A stretch of 7,101 nucleotides of DNA from an uncultured Cloacibacillus sp. (GTDB taxonomy: Bacteria > Synergistota > Synergistia > Synergistales > Synergistaceae), in assembly GCA_900544635.1 (NCBI GenBank), contig UQVV01000093.1, positions 1 through 7,101 on the forward strand, in the 5' to 3' direction. A program made the translations under genes and the position numbers. The notes under the pieces were generated by a model, which ran no database searches, was not told the origin of the DNA, and was given only the letters and a program-made list of their open reading frames with translations. Of this stretch, positions 1 to 6,163 are shown in pieces; position 1 is the stretch's first letter; every line of letters starts with the position of its first letter.

Positions 1-1
1 C

Positions 2-322
2 TTCTGCGTATATGAGGCTCTCAAGAGAGGCATTACAGTAGAACAGATTCACAACATCACTCTCATTGACGAGTGGTTCCTTGAAAAGCTCAAAAATCTT
101 ATTGCCGTTGAAAACGAACTCAAGAACGGCGAGCTTACGGAGGATCTCTATGTTCGTGCCAAGAACAATGGATTCCTTGACAGAACAATTGAAAAAATCA
201 CAGGCAGGAAGGTTGAAAATCCGCTTGTTCCTGTTTATAAAATGGTTGATACCTGCGCCGCAGAATTTGAGGCTGAAACTCCTTACTTCTATTCAACATT
301 TGATAAGGAAAATGAAGCTGAG
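2..322 (+). other. carB: Low-GC foreign segment carrying carB coding sequence
   Basis: This stretch is visibly richer in A and T than everything after it, with codons such as AAT, GAA, CTT and GTT where downstream genes use GCG, CGC and CTC. The encoded residues match CarB of Firmicutes type. CarB is the large subunit that makes carbamoyl phosphate for pyrimidine and arginine synthesis. The segment is truncated by the window edge on the left and by the junction on the right. It probably comes from a different organism than the rest of the window. Confidence 0.75.
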
Positions 323-769
323 GAATTCATCAAGGAGCAGGAGCGGCGCATGAAGGCCGTCGCGGACAAACTCAAAGGCCGCGAGCCGCTGCGCGTCCTC
401 GTCTACGACAGCGGCAGCAGCGGAGTGTTCACCTGCGCGGGCAATAATTTTGAGAGCCTGCTCATCGAACGCGCGGGCGGTAAAAACATCTTCGGCGACC
501 TCGGCGGCAAGCAGTGGGTCACCGTCAGCTACGAAGAGGTGCTCGAACGCGATCCGCAGGTGATCGTGATACACGACTACGATTCGCCCTCTGTCGAAGC
601 CAAGATAGCTGAGATAAAGGCCAACAGCGCGCTCTCGCAGCTGGACTGCGTCAAGAACGAACGCTTCGTCACGATAGCCCTCGAAAGCGTCCTCCCCGGC
701 AGCCGCATGGCCTACGCCGTCGAACGCTTCGCCGCGGGCTTTTATCCCGAGCTCTTCGCTGACGAATAG
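2..769 (+). CDS. Chimeric open frame: CarB fragment joined in frame to the C-terminal half of an ABC substrate-binding protein
   Basis: The frame is open from the window edge to a TAG at 767-769 (255 codons visible). Residues 1 to about 107 look like the oligomerisation region of carbamoyl-phosphate synthase large subunit: IDEWFL, then YKMVDTCAAEFEAETPYFYS, a very characteristic CarB signature. CarB would normally continue soon after into a GPIRIGQGIEFD-type segment, which is absent. From about residue 110 the protein instead resembles the C-terminal lobe of a FecB/BtuF/TroA-type periplasmic binding protein (iron-complex, cobalamin or metal uptake): a linking helix, LRVLVYDSG, LIERAGGKNIF, VSYEEVLERDPQVIVI, and a terminal helix ending AAGFYPELF. 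The N-terminal lobe and signal peptide are missing, so neither half can be functional as it stands. No permease or ATPase gene is visible nearby. The ligand cannot be assigned. Family calls are good for both halves; a natural fusion is unlikely. Confidence 0.8.
   Translation, partial: FCVYEALKRGITVEQIHNITLIDEWFLEKLKNLIAVENELKNGELTEDLYVRAKNNGFLDRTIEKITGRKVENPLVPVYKMVDTCAAEFEAETPYFYSTFDKENEAEEFIKEQERRMKAVADKLKGREPLRVLVYDSGSSGVFTCAGNNFESLLIERAGGKNIFGDLGGKQWVTVSYEEVLERDPQVIVIHDYDSPSVEAKIAEIKANSALSQLDCVKNERFVTIALESVLPGSRMAYAVERFAAGFYPELFADE
323..328. other. EcoRI site GAATTC at the chimera junction
   Basis: The palindrome GAATTC is read in frame as Glu-Phe (codons 108-109 of the open frame). It sits where both the base composition and the protein family change. 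The exact join cannot be fixed by eye and could lie anywhere in about 315-345, but a ligation of two EcoRI ends would recreate this site exactly. A second GAATTC at 6267-6272 shows no change of composition. Confidence 0.6.
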
Positions 770-784
770 CGCGCCGCGCGCGGC

Positions 785-814
785 TTGACACGAGTTCAAA
801 AATAATGCTAAGTT
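785..814 (+). promoter_or_regulatory. Sigma70-type promoter for the S8 protease gene
   Basis: There is a perfect -35 box TTGACA at 785-790, an 18-base spacer, and a -10 box TAAGTT at 809-814 preceded by TGC (806-808), giving an extended -10. The start of transcription would fall near 821, inside the hairpin that follows, leaving a leader of about 49 bases. The -10 itself matches only three of six consensus positions. Confidence 0.55.
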
Positions 815-816
815 AA

Positions 817-853
817 AAGCGGCTCCGCAGACACGCGGGCCGCTTAGTTTTTT
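817..853 (+). terminator. Rho-independent terminator of the substrate-binding-protein gene, overlapping the next promoter
   Basis: AAGCGGC (817-823) pairs with GCCGCTT (839-845), and inside it CCGC (825-828) pairs with GCGG (835-838) around a six-base loop, with one bulged T. A run of six T follows at 848-853. It begins 48 bases after the stop at 769. Because the downstream promoter would start transcription within the 5' arm, it should stop readthrough from the left rather than attenuate the protease mRNA. Confidence 0.75.
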
Positions 854-869
854 ATTCGGAGGCAAACGC

Positions 870-3116
870 ATGAAACTGAAAATTTTTACAGCCGCCATGA
901 TTCTCGCGCTCTCGGCCTGCGCGCATCCGGCGCTCGCGGAAGAGACGCCGCGGTACGCGGAAGGCGAGGCCATCGTCGTAATGCGCGGCTCCCACGCGCC
1001 CGCGGCGGCGTCCGCGAAGAGCGCCGCGCCGCAAAGCTCCGGCCTCGCGGGAGGCTCCGTCATACAGTACTTCAATCCGATAGAAGAGCGCCAAGCGCCC
1101 GCGAACGCCGCGGCCCGCGCCGCTTCCGCGAAAAGCGAGACGCTGACCGTCGCGCACCTGCGCGCGCCCGAGGGCGTGACGACCGAGGAATTTATAGAAC
1201 GCCTGCGCGCCGAGCCGGAGGTCGTCAGCGCGATGCCGAACTACATAATGCAGACGCAGGCCGTAACGCCGGACGACGAGAGCTGGCGCGAGCAGTGGGG
1301 CCCCGCGGCTATAAACGCGCCCGAGCTCTGGGAGCGCGGCACAGGCTCCGAGGAGGTGGTCGTCGCGGTGATAGACAGCGGCGTCATATACGACCATCCC
1401 GACCTCGCGGACAACATGTACACATTTGACGAAGCGACGGCGAACGCGATAATTTCCGAAAATCCCGACATGCTCACCGGCGAAGTGCCGCTCGCTGGAA
1501 GCCACGGCGCGTGGTTCCACAGCGAAATAAGCCTACTGGGACTCGGCACGCCGCACACGGGAGTACCCATCGGCCCGCAGCCTACGATGCAAGGCGACGA
1601 GGACGAACAGTGGTACATAGATTCCGGCACGATGCAGGAGATGAGCCGCATCGGCGACGTGGAGGGACACGGCACGCACGTGGCTGGCATAATCGGCGCG
1701 GTTGGAAACAACGCACGGGGCGTCGCCGGGATAAACTGGAACGTGCGCATAATGGCGGTCAACGTCTTTTCGTCCAGCATTTTCGGCGGCAGGGCCGAGA
1801 CGAGCGACATAATACGCGGCATAGACTTCGTAGTCGCCGCGAAGCGCGCGGGCGTCAACATCCGCGCCGCCAACATATCGCTCGGCGGCTGGTTCAGCCC
1901 GTCTGAGATGGAGGGCAGCGCCTACGACTATAAAATCAAGGAACTCAGCGACGAGGGCATATTGGTCTGCATGGCGGCCGGCAACGACGGGCAGGATATC
2001 GACGCTCCGACGGACGGTATGGCGCGCGGGCAGCGCTTCTACCCCGCCTCATTCCGCCACGAAAACACTCTGTCGGTAGGCGCGCTGATGCGGAACGCGG
2101 ACGGCACGCTCGCGCCGGACACGCCGGGAAACGGCGGCATCGGCTACAGCGACTACAGTTCGAGCGGCGAATGGGTCGACATATTCGCGCCGGGCACGGC
2201 TATATACTCCACCTGCCGCACGACGTATCTTCTCAACCGCCAGACGTTCGACGAGTCCGGCTACATCTCGGCGAGCGGCACCTCGATGGCGGCGCCTCAC
2301 GTAACGGGCGCGGCGGCGCTGCTCGCCTCGCTGATGCCGGGAAAAAGCGCGTCAGAGATAAAGCAGATGATACTCGACGGAGCCGACGGAGGCACGGCGC
2401 GCGAGGGCTTCTCGCGCTACGGCGCGCTCGACGTGTACGAGGCGTGGAACGGCTTCGCAGAACAAGTGGATACTGTAGAACCCGACGAAGAGCATGAAAG
2501 CGTCACTCCGATATACGCGCAGATTGCTAAGGACGAGACAGCCTTAAGCGACATTTTCTCAAAAGGCGACCTGCGAGCGTACGAAGGCTGCCTCTACCTC
2601 GACGCCGGAATAGCCAAGAAGGCCGCGATGAATGTCCGCGCTGATAAAACCGTCGAGGACATCGCGCTCTTCCCCGTCTTTACGGCGCAGAGCGAAGAAC
2701 TTTCGCAAACCAGCCTCGGCGCGGTCGCTTTTGAAGTGGGCGGAGACGCCTTCGGCGACGGCGCCGCGCTGGCGGACTTGGCTATATGCAAGCTGTTCCC
2801 CGACGGTACGGCTCTCGAATACAAAGAAGCCGGAGAAGAGCCGGCTGACGGGACCTTCACCGTAACCGAAGCCGACGGCGGAGCGCTCGCAGGCCCATTC
2901 GACGCCGGTAAAAACTACATAATCACGCTCTACATCGAAGACAACGGCTCATACGACCTCGATAAGAACACGGGAAGCATAGTCGACCCGACCGCGATAG
3001 TCTCATACAAAAAGCCCGAGACGCACGGCAGCGGCGGCGGATGCTCCGCAGTCTCCGGCGCGGCGGCTCTGCTCGCGCTCGTCGGCCTCCCGTTAATCGC
3101 GCGAAAAAAGAAATAA
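870..3116 (+). CDS. Secreted subtilisin-family (S8) serine protease with Synergistota-type C-terminal sorting signal
   Basis: The product (748 aa) starts at an ATG seven bases after GGAGG (858-862). Residues 1-23 form a signal peptide; both a lipobox-like LSAC (Cys17) and a signal peptidase I site ALA/EE (23/24) are present. Residues 30-130 resemble a subtilase propeptide (EGEAIVVMRG through SAMPNYIM). The catalytic domain spans about 140-530, with Asp169 in AVIDSG, His267 in GHGTHVAG, oxyanion Asn372 in AAGND and Ser472 in SGTSMAAPH, so the triad is intact. About 97 residues separate Asp169 and His267, against 32 in subtilisin, implying a large insertion at about 186-258. Residues 545-712 form an extra domain ending DNGSYDLDKNTGSIVDP, of a kind I associate with other Synergist-CTERM proteins. 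The end is GSGGGCSA, a hydrophobic helix and RKKK, so the protein is probably processed and anchored at the cell surface. The substrate is unknown. It appears monocistronic. Confidence 0.93.
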   Translation: MKLKIFTAAMILALSACAHPALAEETPRYAEGEAIVVMRGSHAPAAASAKSAAPQSSGLAGGSVIQYFNPIEERQAPANAAARAASAKSETLTVAHLRAPEGVTTEEFIERLRAEPEVVSAMPNYIMQTQAVTPDDESWREQWGPAAINAPELWERGTGSEEVVVAVIDSGVIYDHPDLADNMYTFDEATANAIISENPDMLTGEVPLAGSHGAWFHSEISLLGLGTPHTGVPIGPQPTMQGDEDEQWYIDSGTMQEMSRIGDVEGHGTHVAGIIGAVGNNARGVAGINWNVRIMAVNVFSSSIFGGRAETSDIIRGIDFVVAAKRAGVNIRAANISLGGWFSPSEMEGSAYDYKIKELSDEGILVCMAAGNDGQDIDAPTDGMARGQRFYPASFRHENTLSVGALMRNADGTLAPDTPGNGGIGYSDYSSSGEWVDIFAPGTAIYSTCRTTYLLNRQTFDESGYISASGTSMAAPHVTGAAALLASLMPGKSASEIKQMILDGADGGTAREGFSRYGALDVYEAWNGFAEQVDTVEPDEEHESVTPIYAQIAKDETALSDIFSKGDLRAYEGCLYLDAGIAKKAAMNVRADKTVEDIALFPVFTAQSEELSQTSLGAVAFEVGGDAFGDGAALADLAICKLFPDGTALEYKEAGEEPADGTFTVTEADGGALAGPFDAGKNYIITLYIEDNGSYDLDKNTGSIVDPTAIVSYKKPETHGSGGGCSAVSGAAALLALVGLPLIARKKK

Positions 3117-3157
3117 AAAACCAAGCCGCCGGAGCGCAAAGCCCCGGCGGATTTTTT
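3115..3157. terminator. Bidirectional intrinsic terminator after the protease gene
   Basis: CCGCCGG (3126-3132) pairs with CCGGCGG (3144-3150). On the plus strand six T follow (3152-3157). On the minus strand the A run at 3115-3120 supplies a U tract, so the same hairpin can also stop transcription arriving from the leftward genes. It lies just after the protease stop codon, between convergent genes. Confidence 0.85.
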
Positions 3158-3208
3158 CTCTCCGGCGGCCAAGCGTGAGCGCGGCGCACAGTCCACGCCG
3201 CACGCCGC

Positions 3209-3234
3209 AAACGCGTGAAGCGGCCGCCGCGTTT
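3209..3234. repeat. Inverted repeat in the convergent intergenic region
   Basis: AAACGCG (3209-3215) and CGCGTTT (3228-3234) form a 7-base-pair stem with a 12-base loop. The A/T ends make it weakly terminator-like on both strands, but no proper T run follows. It may be a back-up terminator. I see no gene in the rest of 3158-3345. Confidence 0.35.
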
Positions 3235-3280
3235 CGTAAACGCCGCGAATCTGCGCCGCCGCGCGGAAATATATGAAACG

Positions 3281-3302
3281 GGCCGGAGCTTGCGCCCCGG
3301 CC
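3281..3302 (-). terminator. Hairpin downstream of the flavodoxin gene, probable terminator
   Basis: GGCCGG (3281-3286) pairs with CCGGCC (3297-3302) around a ten-base loop. It lies 44 bases past the flavodoxin stop on the minus strand. The following minus-strand sequence is only moderately T-rich (CGTTTCATATATTT), so termination may be partial and completed at the bidirectional terminator further left. Confidence 0.5.
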
Positions 3303-3345
3303 TTGTGCGTATGACGTATGAAATTTTTGATTTACCGCCGCGCGG

Positions 3346-3924
3346 CTACTTTGCGAAGCCTATCGCGGCGAGCCACTCCGTCACCTCCTCCTTCGCGCCG
3401 CGCGCGGAGCTGCCGCCGACGGAGAGGACTTCGGTGTATTTCGCGCCGGGGCAGAGCCGCTGAAGGTCGCGGTCGCAGTTCGCCACTCCGCCGCCTCCGT
3501 GCGTCACGAACTGCGCGACGGTCTTTCCGCTCAGGTCGTTAGCTTCGAGGAAGGTCGCGACCGCCATCGGTATCGAGCTCCACCAGTTCGGCGCGCCGAT
3601 GAAGACGGTGTCGTATTCCGCGAGGTTCTCGACCTTCGCCTGCTTCAGCGCGGGGCGCGCGTTCTCGCGCAGCTCGGCGCGGCCCTGGTCGACGGTCGCG
3701 TTGTAGTTCTCGGGGTAGGGCGTCGCGGTCTCTATGCGGAAGATGTCCGCGCCTGTCTGCGCCTGTATCTCCTGCGCGAGCGCCTCGGTGTTGCCGCTCC
3801 ACGAGAAGTACACGACAAGCGCTTTGCCCGCCGCCTCGCTCCTGCCGCACGCGAGCGAGAGCATGAGCGCCATCGCGAGCGCGGGCAGCATCCCCGCCTT
3901 GAAAATTTTCATCATCAGTGTCAT
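3346..3924 (-). CDS. Exported flavodoxin-family protein
   Basis: The product (192 aa) starts nine bases after GGAGG (3934-3938 on the plus strand), which supports the first Met over Met4 or Met5. Residues 1-31 look like a Sec signal peptide: a short basic start, a hydrophobic stretch (AGMLPALAMALMLSLA), then probable cleavage near SEA/AG. There is no twin-arginine motif. From residue 34 it is a flavodoxin fold of the Flavodoxin_4 type: LVVYFSWSGNTEALA (36-50) is the FMN phosphate loop, GAPNWWSSIPMAVATFLE (110-127) the second flavin-contact segment, and THGGGG (141-146) the third. It should carry one- or two-electron transfer on FMN. Flavodoxins are usually cytoplasmic, so the signal peptide is notable. 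It is the last of three minus-strand genes; a 92-base gap separates it from the cupin gene. The redox partner is unknown. Confidence 0.88.
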   Translation of the reverse strand: MTLMMKIFKAGMLPALAMALMLSLACGRSEAAGKALVVYFSWSGNTEALAQEIQAQTGADIFRIETATPYPENYNATVDQGRAELRENARPALKQAKVENLAEYDTVFIGAPNWWSSIPMAVATFLEANDLSGKTVAQFVTHGGGGVANCDRDLQRLCPGAKYTEVLSVGGSSARGAKEEVTEWLAAIGFAK

Positions 3925-4016
3925 TTTATTCAGCCTCCGTCAGTTTTACAGAATTTCCCGAAACCGCGCCGCGCGTGTATATTTTAGCCGCGCGGCTGCG
4001 CTTTGCCTTCGTTTGA

Positions 4017-4526
4017 CTACAATCCTTTTAGATACTGCTCGTCGGTGACGGGCTCCATCCAGTTGACGACGTTGCCGCTGTCGTCCGACTGGCATATCGA
4101 TACGTGCGTCATCGCCGCATCGGGCGAAGCTCCGTGCCAGTGCTTGACTCCGGGCGGGCATTGGATTACGTCGCCGGGATAGGCGCGCGTCACGTCGCCA
4201 CCCCATGTTCCTGTGAGGCATACGCCCATCGTGACGACCAGCGTCTGTCCTACCTGATGCGTGTGCCAGTTGGAGCGCGCGCCGGGCTCGAAGGTTACGT
4301 AAGCGCCGCTGAATTTCGCGGGGCCTTTCTCTGGGAAGATGTTGTCGATGCGCGCCTTACCGGTAAAGTACTGCGCCGGTCCCTGCACGCTGCCGTAGGT
4401 TCCCGCGCGGATTATATCCTGCGTCTTGCCGAGATACTGGTCGTCGTCAGCCGCGAAGGCCGTCCCCGCCGCGAGCATCGAGAGCGCGGCAGCCGCCGCC
4501 ATTACTTTTTTCGTCACGTTTTTCAT
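4017..4526 (-). CDS. Exported cupin-domain protein
   Basis: The product (169 aa) starts eight bases after AGGAGG (4535-4540 on the plus strand). Residues 1-25 form a classical Sec signal peptide (KK, then a long Ala-rich hydrophobic stretch, cleavage at AFA/AD). One cupin barrel follows. Motif 1 holds His88 and His90 in NWHTHQVGQTLVV, with Gln94 where the generic motif has Glu. Motif 2 runs GDVIQCPPGVKHWHG with His129, and a further His sits in MTHVSI (141). These residues predict a single divalent metal site. The sequence resembles the small cupins often found beside carboxymuconolactone-decarboxylase-like and flavodoxin genes (GAYVTFEPGARS, KHWHGA and WMEPVTDEQY are typical); their reaction is generally undefined. 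It sits between the cyclophilin-like and flavodoxin genes, on the same strand, and probably shares their transcript. Confidence 0.9.
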   Translation of the reverse strand: MKNVTKKVMAAAAALSMLAAGTAFAADDDQYLGKTQDIIRAGTYGSVQGPAQYFTGKARIDNIFPEKGPAKFSGAYVTFEPGARSNWHTHQVGQTLVVTMGVCLTGTWGGDVTRAYPGDVIQCPPGVKHWHGASPDAAMTHVSICQSDDSGNVVNWMEPVTDEQYLKGL

Positions 4527-4597
4527 AATTTACGCCTCCTTGAAAATTTTATGCAGTTTCCCGCGCGCGGCGGCCTTCGCCGTGTGTCCGCGCTTTC

Positions 4598-4628
4598 AGC
4601 CTAATTGATAGAGCGCGCTCGAAGTCAA
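4598..4628 (-). promoter_or_regulatory. Possible weak internal promoter upstream of the cupin gene
   Basis: On the minus strand TTGACT (plus-strand 4623-4628) is followed after 19 bases by TAGGCT (4598-4603). The -35 box is good, the -10 poor and the spacer long. It starts ten bases after the stop of the cyclophilin-like gene, so the cupin and flavodoxin genes could be expressed separately. Confidence 0.3.
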
Positions 4629-4638
4629 GCGCCGCGCG

Positions 4639-5058
4639 CTATTCCATGCGCTCGATGCGCACGGCCTCGCCGAGCGTCGAGACTTTGTCCGCGCCTTCGA
4701 CGAAGCGCCCGAGCGGCACAAGTCCGCGCGACTCGCGGAACGGCTTGTAGAATACCGAGAGGTTGCCCCACGGCGCGTAAAGCGCGAGGGTTCCGGCCTC
4801 CGGCGTGCAGCTTTCGGGCGCGCCCTCCGCCGACAGCTCTTTCTCCGTGTAGGCGATACGCTCGACGCCGTTGAAATCTTTGAAATCGACGGTGACGGGC
4901 AGCATCGCCCACAAACTTTCCGCCGACTGGCTGCCGTTGAGCTCCGCGACCGCCTCGCCGCCGCTCCACGTGAATTTCACGCGCTTCGGCGCATCGGCCC
5001 ACGCGGCGCTCGCGATTACCAGCAGCGCCATGACGCAGACCGCAGTCAAAATTTTCAT
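4639..5058 (-). CDS. Exported cyclophilin-like-fold protein
   Basis: Two in-frame ATGs exist, at 5064 and 5058. AAGGAG (plus-strand 5068-5073) is nine bases from the second but only three from the first, so I use the second (139 aa; the longer form is 141 aa). The first ~21 residues (MKILTAVCVMALLVIASAAWA) look like a Sec signal peptide cut before DAPK. The mature part of ~118 residues resembles the small cyclophilin-like-fold family (Cyclophil_like type): a strand, LNGSQSAESLWAMLPVTVDF, YTEKEL, GTLALYAPWGNLSVFYKPF, then VPLGR. Members are small beta-barrels often found beside flavodoxin, cupin and oxidoreductase genes. Their function is poorly known, and prolyl isomerase activity should not be assumed. 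It is the first gene of the leftward cluster, next to the promoter divergent from lysR. Confidence 0.82.
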   Translation of the reverse strand: MKILTAVCVMALLVIASAAWADAPKRVKFTWSGGEAVAELNGSQSAESLWAMLPVTVDFKDFNGVERIAYTEKELSAEGAPESCTPEAGTLALYAPWGNLSVFYKPFRESRGLVPLGRFVEGADKVSTLGEAVRIERME

Positions 5059-5115
5059 TTTCATTCGCTCCTTCCGTTTCGCCGCGCCGTCTCTCCGCGC
5101 GGCCCTGATGCGCGT

Positions 5116-5147
5116 ATTCTATTTTGCCGCGCGCCTCGATGTCTAAT
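5116..5147 (-). promoter_or_regulatory. Promoter of the leftward exported-protein genes
   Basis: On the minus strand TAGACA (plus-strand 5140-5145) is followed after exactly 18 bases by TAGAAT (5116-5121), each matching five of six consensus positions. The -35 lies within the 9-mer ATTAGACAT, which occurs again at the promoter on the far side of lysR with the same spacing. Transcription would begin near 5109, about 50 bases before the chosen start codon. Confidence 0.6.
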
Positions 5148-5203
5148 ACCTGCGTTGAATTACTTTCTCATGCCTTCGGCGTATGGATTGCGCGGCGGCG
5201 CGC

Positions 5204-5212
5204 TGTTATAAT
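5204..5212 (+). promoter_or_regulatory. Extended -10 promoter of the lysR gene
   Basis: TGT followed by a perfect TATAAT (5207-5212) makes a strong extended -10. The -35 region (TGGATT at 5184-5189, 17-base spacer) is weak, as is common for extended -10 or activator-dependent promoters. It gives a leader of roughly 48 bases. It lies about 65 bases from the divergent leftward -35, so a regulator bound here could act on both. Confidence 0.65.
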
Positions 5213-5266
5213 CAAAGCCGGGAATTTTCAGTACGAATCTGCAATCGGAGAAAAGGGGGCGGCTTT

Positions 5267-6154
5267 ATGGAGACGCGGGTGCTGAAGTACTTCCTCGCCG
5301 TGGCGCGCGAGGAGAACATAACGAAGGCGGCGGAGCAGCTGCACATCACACAGCCGACGCTTTCACGCCAGCTCGCGCAGCTTGAGGAGGAGCTCGGCGT
5401 GCATCTCTTCGAGCGCGGCACGCGGCGGACGACGCTGACGAGCGAGGGGCTTCTGCTGCGCCGGCGCGCGGAGGAGATCGTCGAGCTGATGGACAAGACG
5501 GAGCGCGAGCTAGCGGAGCAGGAGGAGCTGGTCGACGGCACGGTCTCGATAGGCTGGGGCGAGCTGGAGTCTGTGAAGCTCGTCGCCGCGATGCTGCGCG
5601 CCTTCAGCGAAAAATATCCGCTCGTGCGCTACCGCCTGTACAGCGCGAACGCAGACCACACGAAGACGCAGATAGACCGCGGCCTGCTCGACGTCGGCCT
5701 TCTGCTCGAACCAGCGGACATTTCCAAATATGAGTTCGTCCGTCTCGGCGTGAAGGAGCGCTGGGCCGCCATCATGCCGCCCGACGACCCGCTCGCAGCG
5801 CTCGAAACGATACGCCCCGGCGACCTTCGCGGGCGGCGGCTGATAATCCCCTTCCGCCCCAACGTGCAGAGCGAGCTTATAAACTGGCTCGGCGACGCAT
5901 ACGACGCGGACTGCGTCATGTGCGTCAGCAACATGAGCACGAACTCGGCGATTATGGCGAAGCACGGCTTCGGCTGCGCGCTCGCCGTCGAGGGCAGCCT
6001 GCCCTACGCAGACCCGAACGAGCTGGCGCAGCGCCCGCTCGAGGGGCTCGTCTCCACATCCGTGCTTGCGTGGAAGCGCGAGCAGCCCTTCTCCCCCGCG
6101 GTGACGAAGTTCATAGAGTTCGTAAAATGCTTCCCGGGCATCGAGAACCGATAA
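5267..6154 (+). CDS. LysR-family transcriptional regulator
   Basis: The product is 295 aa, the usual LysR length. I chose the ATG at 5267 because AGGGGG (5254-5259) lies seven bases before it and METRVLKYFLAVAREENIT is the normal LysR start. An in-frame ATG at 5183 would add 28 unrelated residues and lies upstream of the -10 box. The winged helix-turn-helix occupies about 2-60 (NITKAAEQLHITQPTLSRQL), followed by the linker helix (62-90) and a PBP2-type effector-binding domain (about 91-290). The effector is unknown. It is divergent from the three leftward genes and upstream, on the same strand, of the Tat-exported flavoprotein. Its likely role is to regulate both flanks and itself in response to a small molecule, but that is inferred from position only. 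Confidence 0.93.
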   Translation: METRVLKYFLAVAREENITKAAEQLHITQPTLSRQLAQLEEELGVHLFERGTRRTTLTSEGLLLRRRAEEIVELMDKTERELAEQEELVDGTVSIGWGELESVKLVAAMLRAFSEKYPLVRYRLYSANADHTKTQIDRGLLDVGLLLEPADISKYEFVRLGVKERWAAIMPPDDPLAALETIRPGDLRGRRLIIPFRPNVQSELINWLGDAYDADCVMCVSNMSTNSAIMAKHGFGCALAVEGSLPYADPNELAQRPLEGLVSTSVLAWKREQPFSPAVTKFIEFVKCFPGIENR

Positions 6155-6163
6155 AATCAAAGC

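Noticed and set aside
293..1075. Long minus-strand open frame of 260 codons overlapping the chimera and the protease start
   Set aside because: It runs antisense across two recognisable frames and an intergenic promoter and terminator, and its protein is low-complexity Ala/Arg-rich with no family resemblance; GC-rich DNA yields such shadows.
3412..3924. Lipobox in the flavodoxin signal peptide (SLAC)
   Set aside because: Positions -3 and -2 are Ser and Leu, which do not fit the lipobox; ordinary cleavage after SEA is more plausible.
3986..3997. Perfect 12-base palindrome AGCCGCGCGGCT between the cupin and flavodoxin genes
   Set aside because: As a hairpin it has only a four-base-pair stem and is followed by A rather than T on the minus strand, so it is not a terminator; such GC palindromes are expected by chance here.
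4243..4275. Loss of the cupin motif 1 Glu (Gln94) as a sign of inactivity
   Set aside because: HTH followed by GQTL with Gln is what I recall as usual in this small-cupin subfamily, so it is probably not a defect.
5171..5183. T-N11-A match TGCCTTCGGCGTA near the lysR -35
   Set aside because: The arms are not a proper dyad beyond the central GCC/GGC, and T-N11-A alone occurs often by chance.
5183..5266. N-terminal extension of the LysR protein from an upstream ATG
   Set aside because: The extra 28 residues have no LysR match, the upstream ATG precedes the perfect extended -10 box, and a good ribosome binding site serves 5267.
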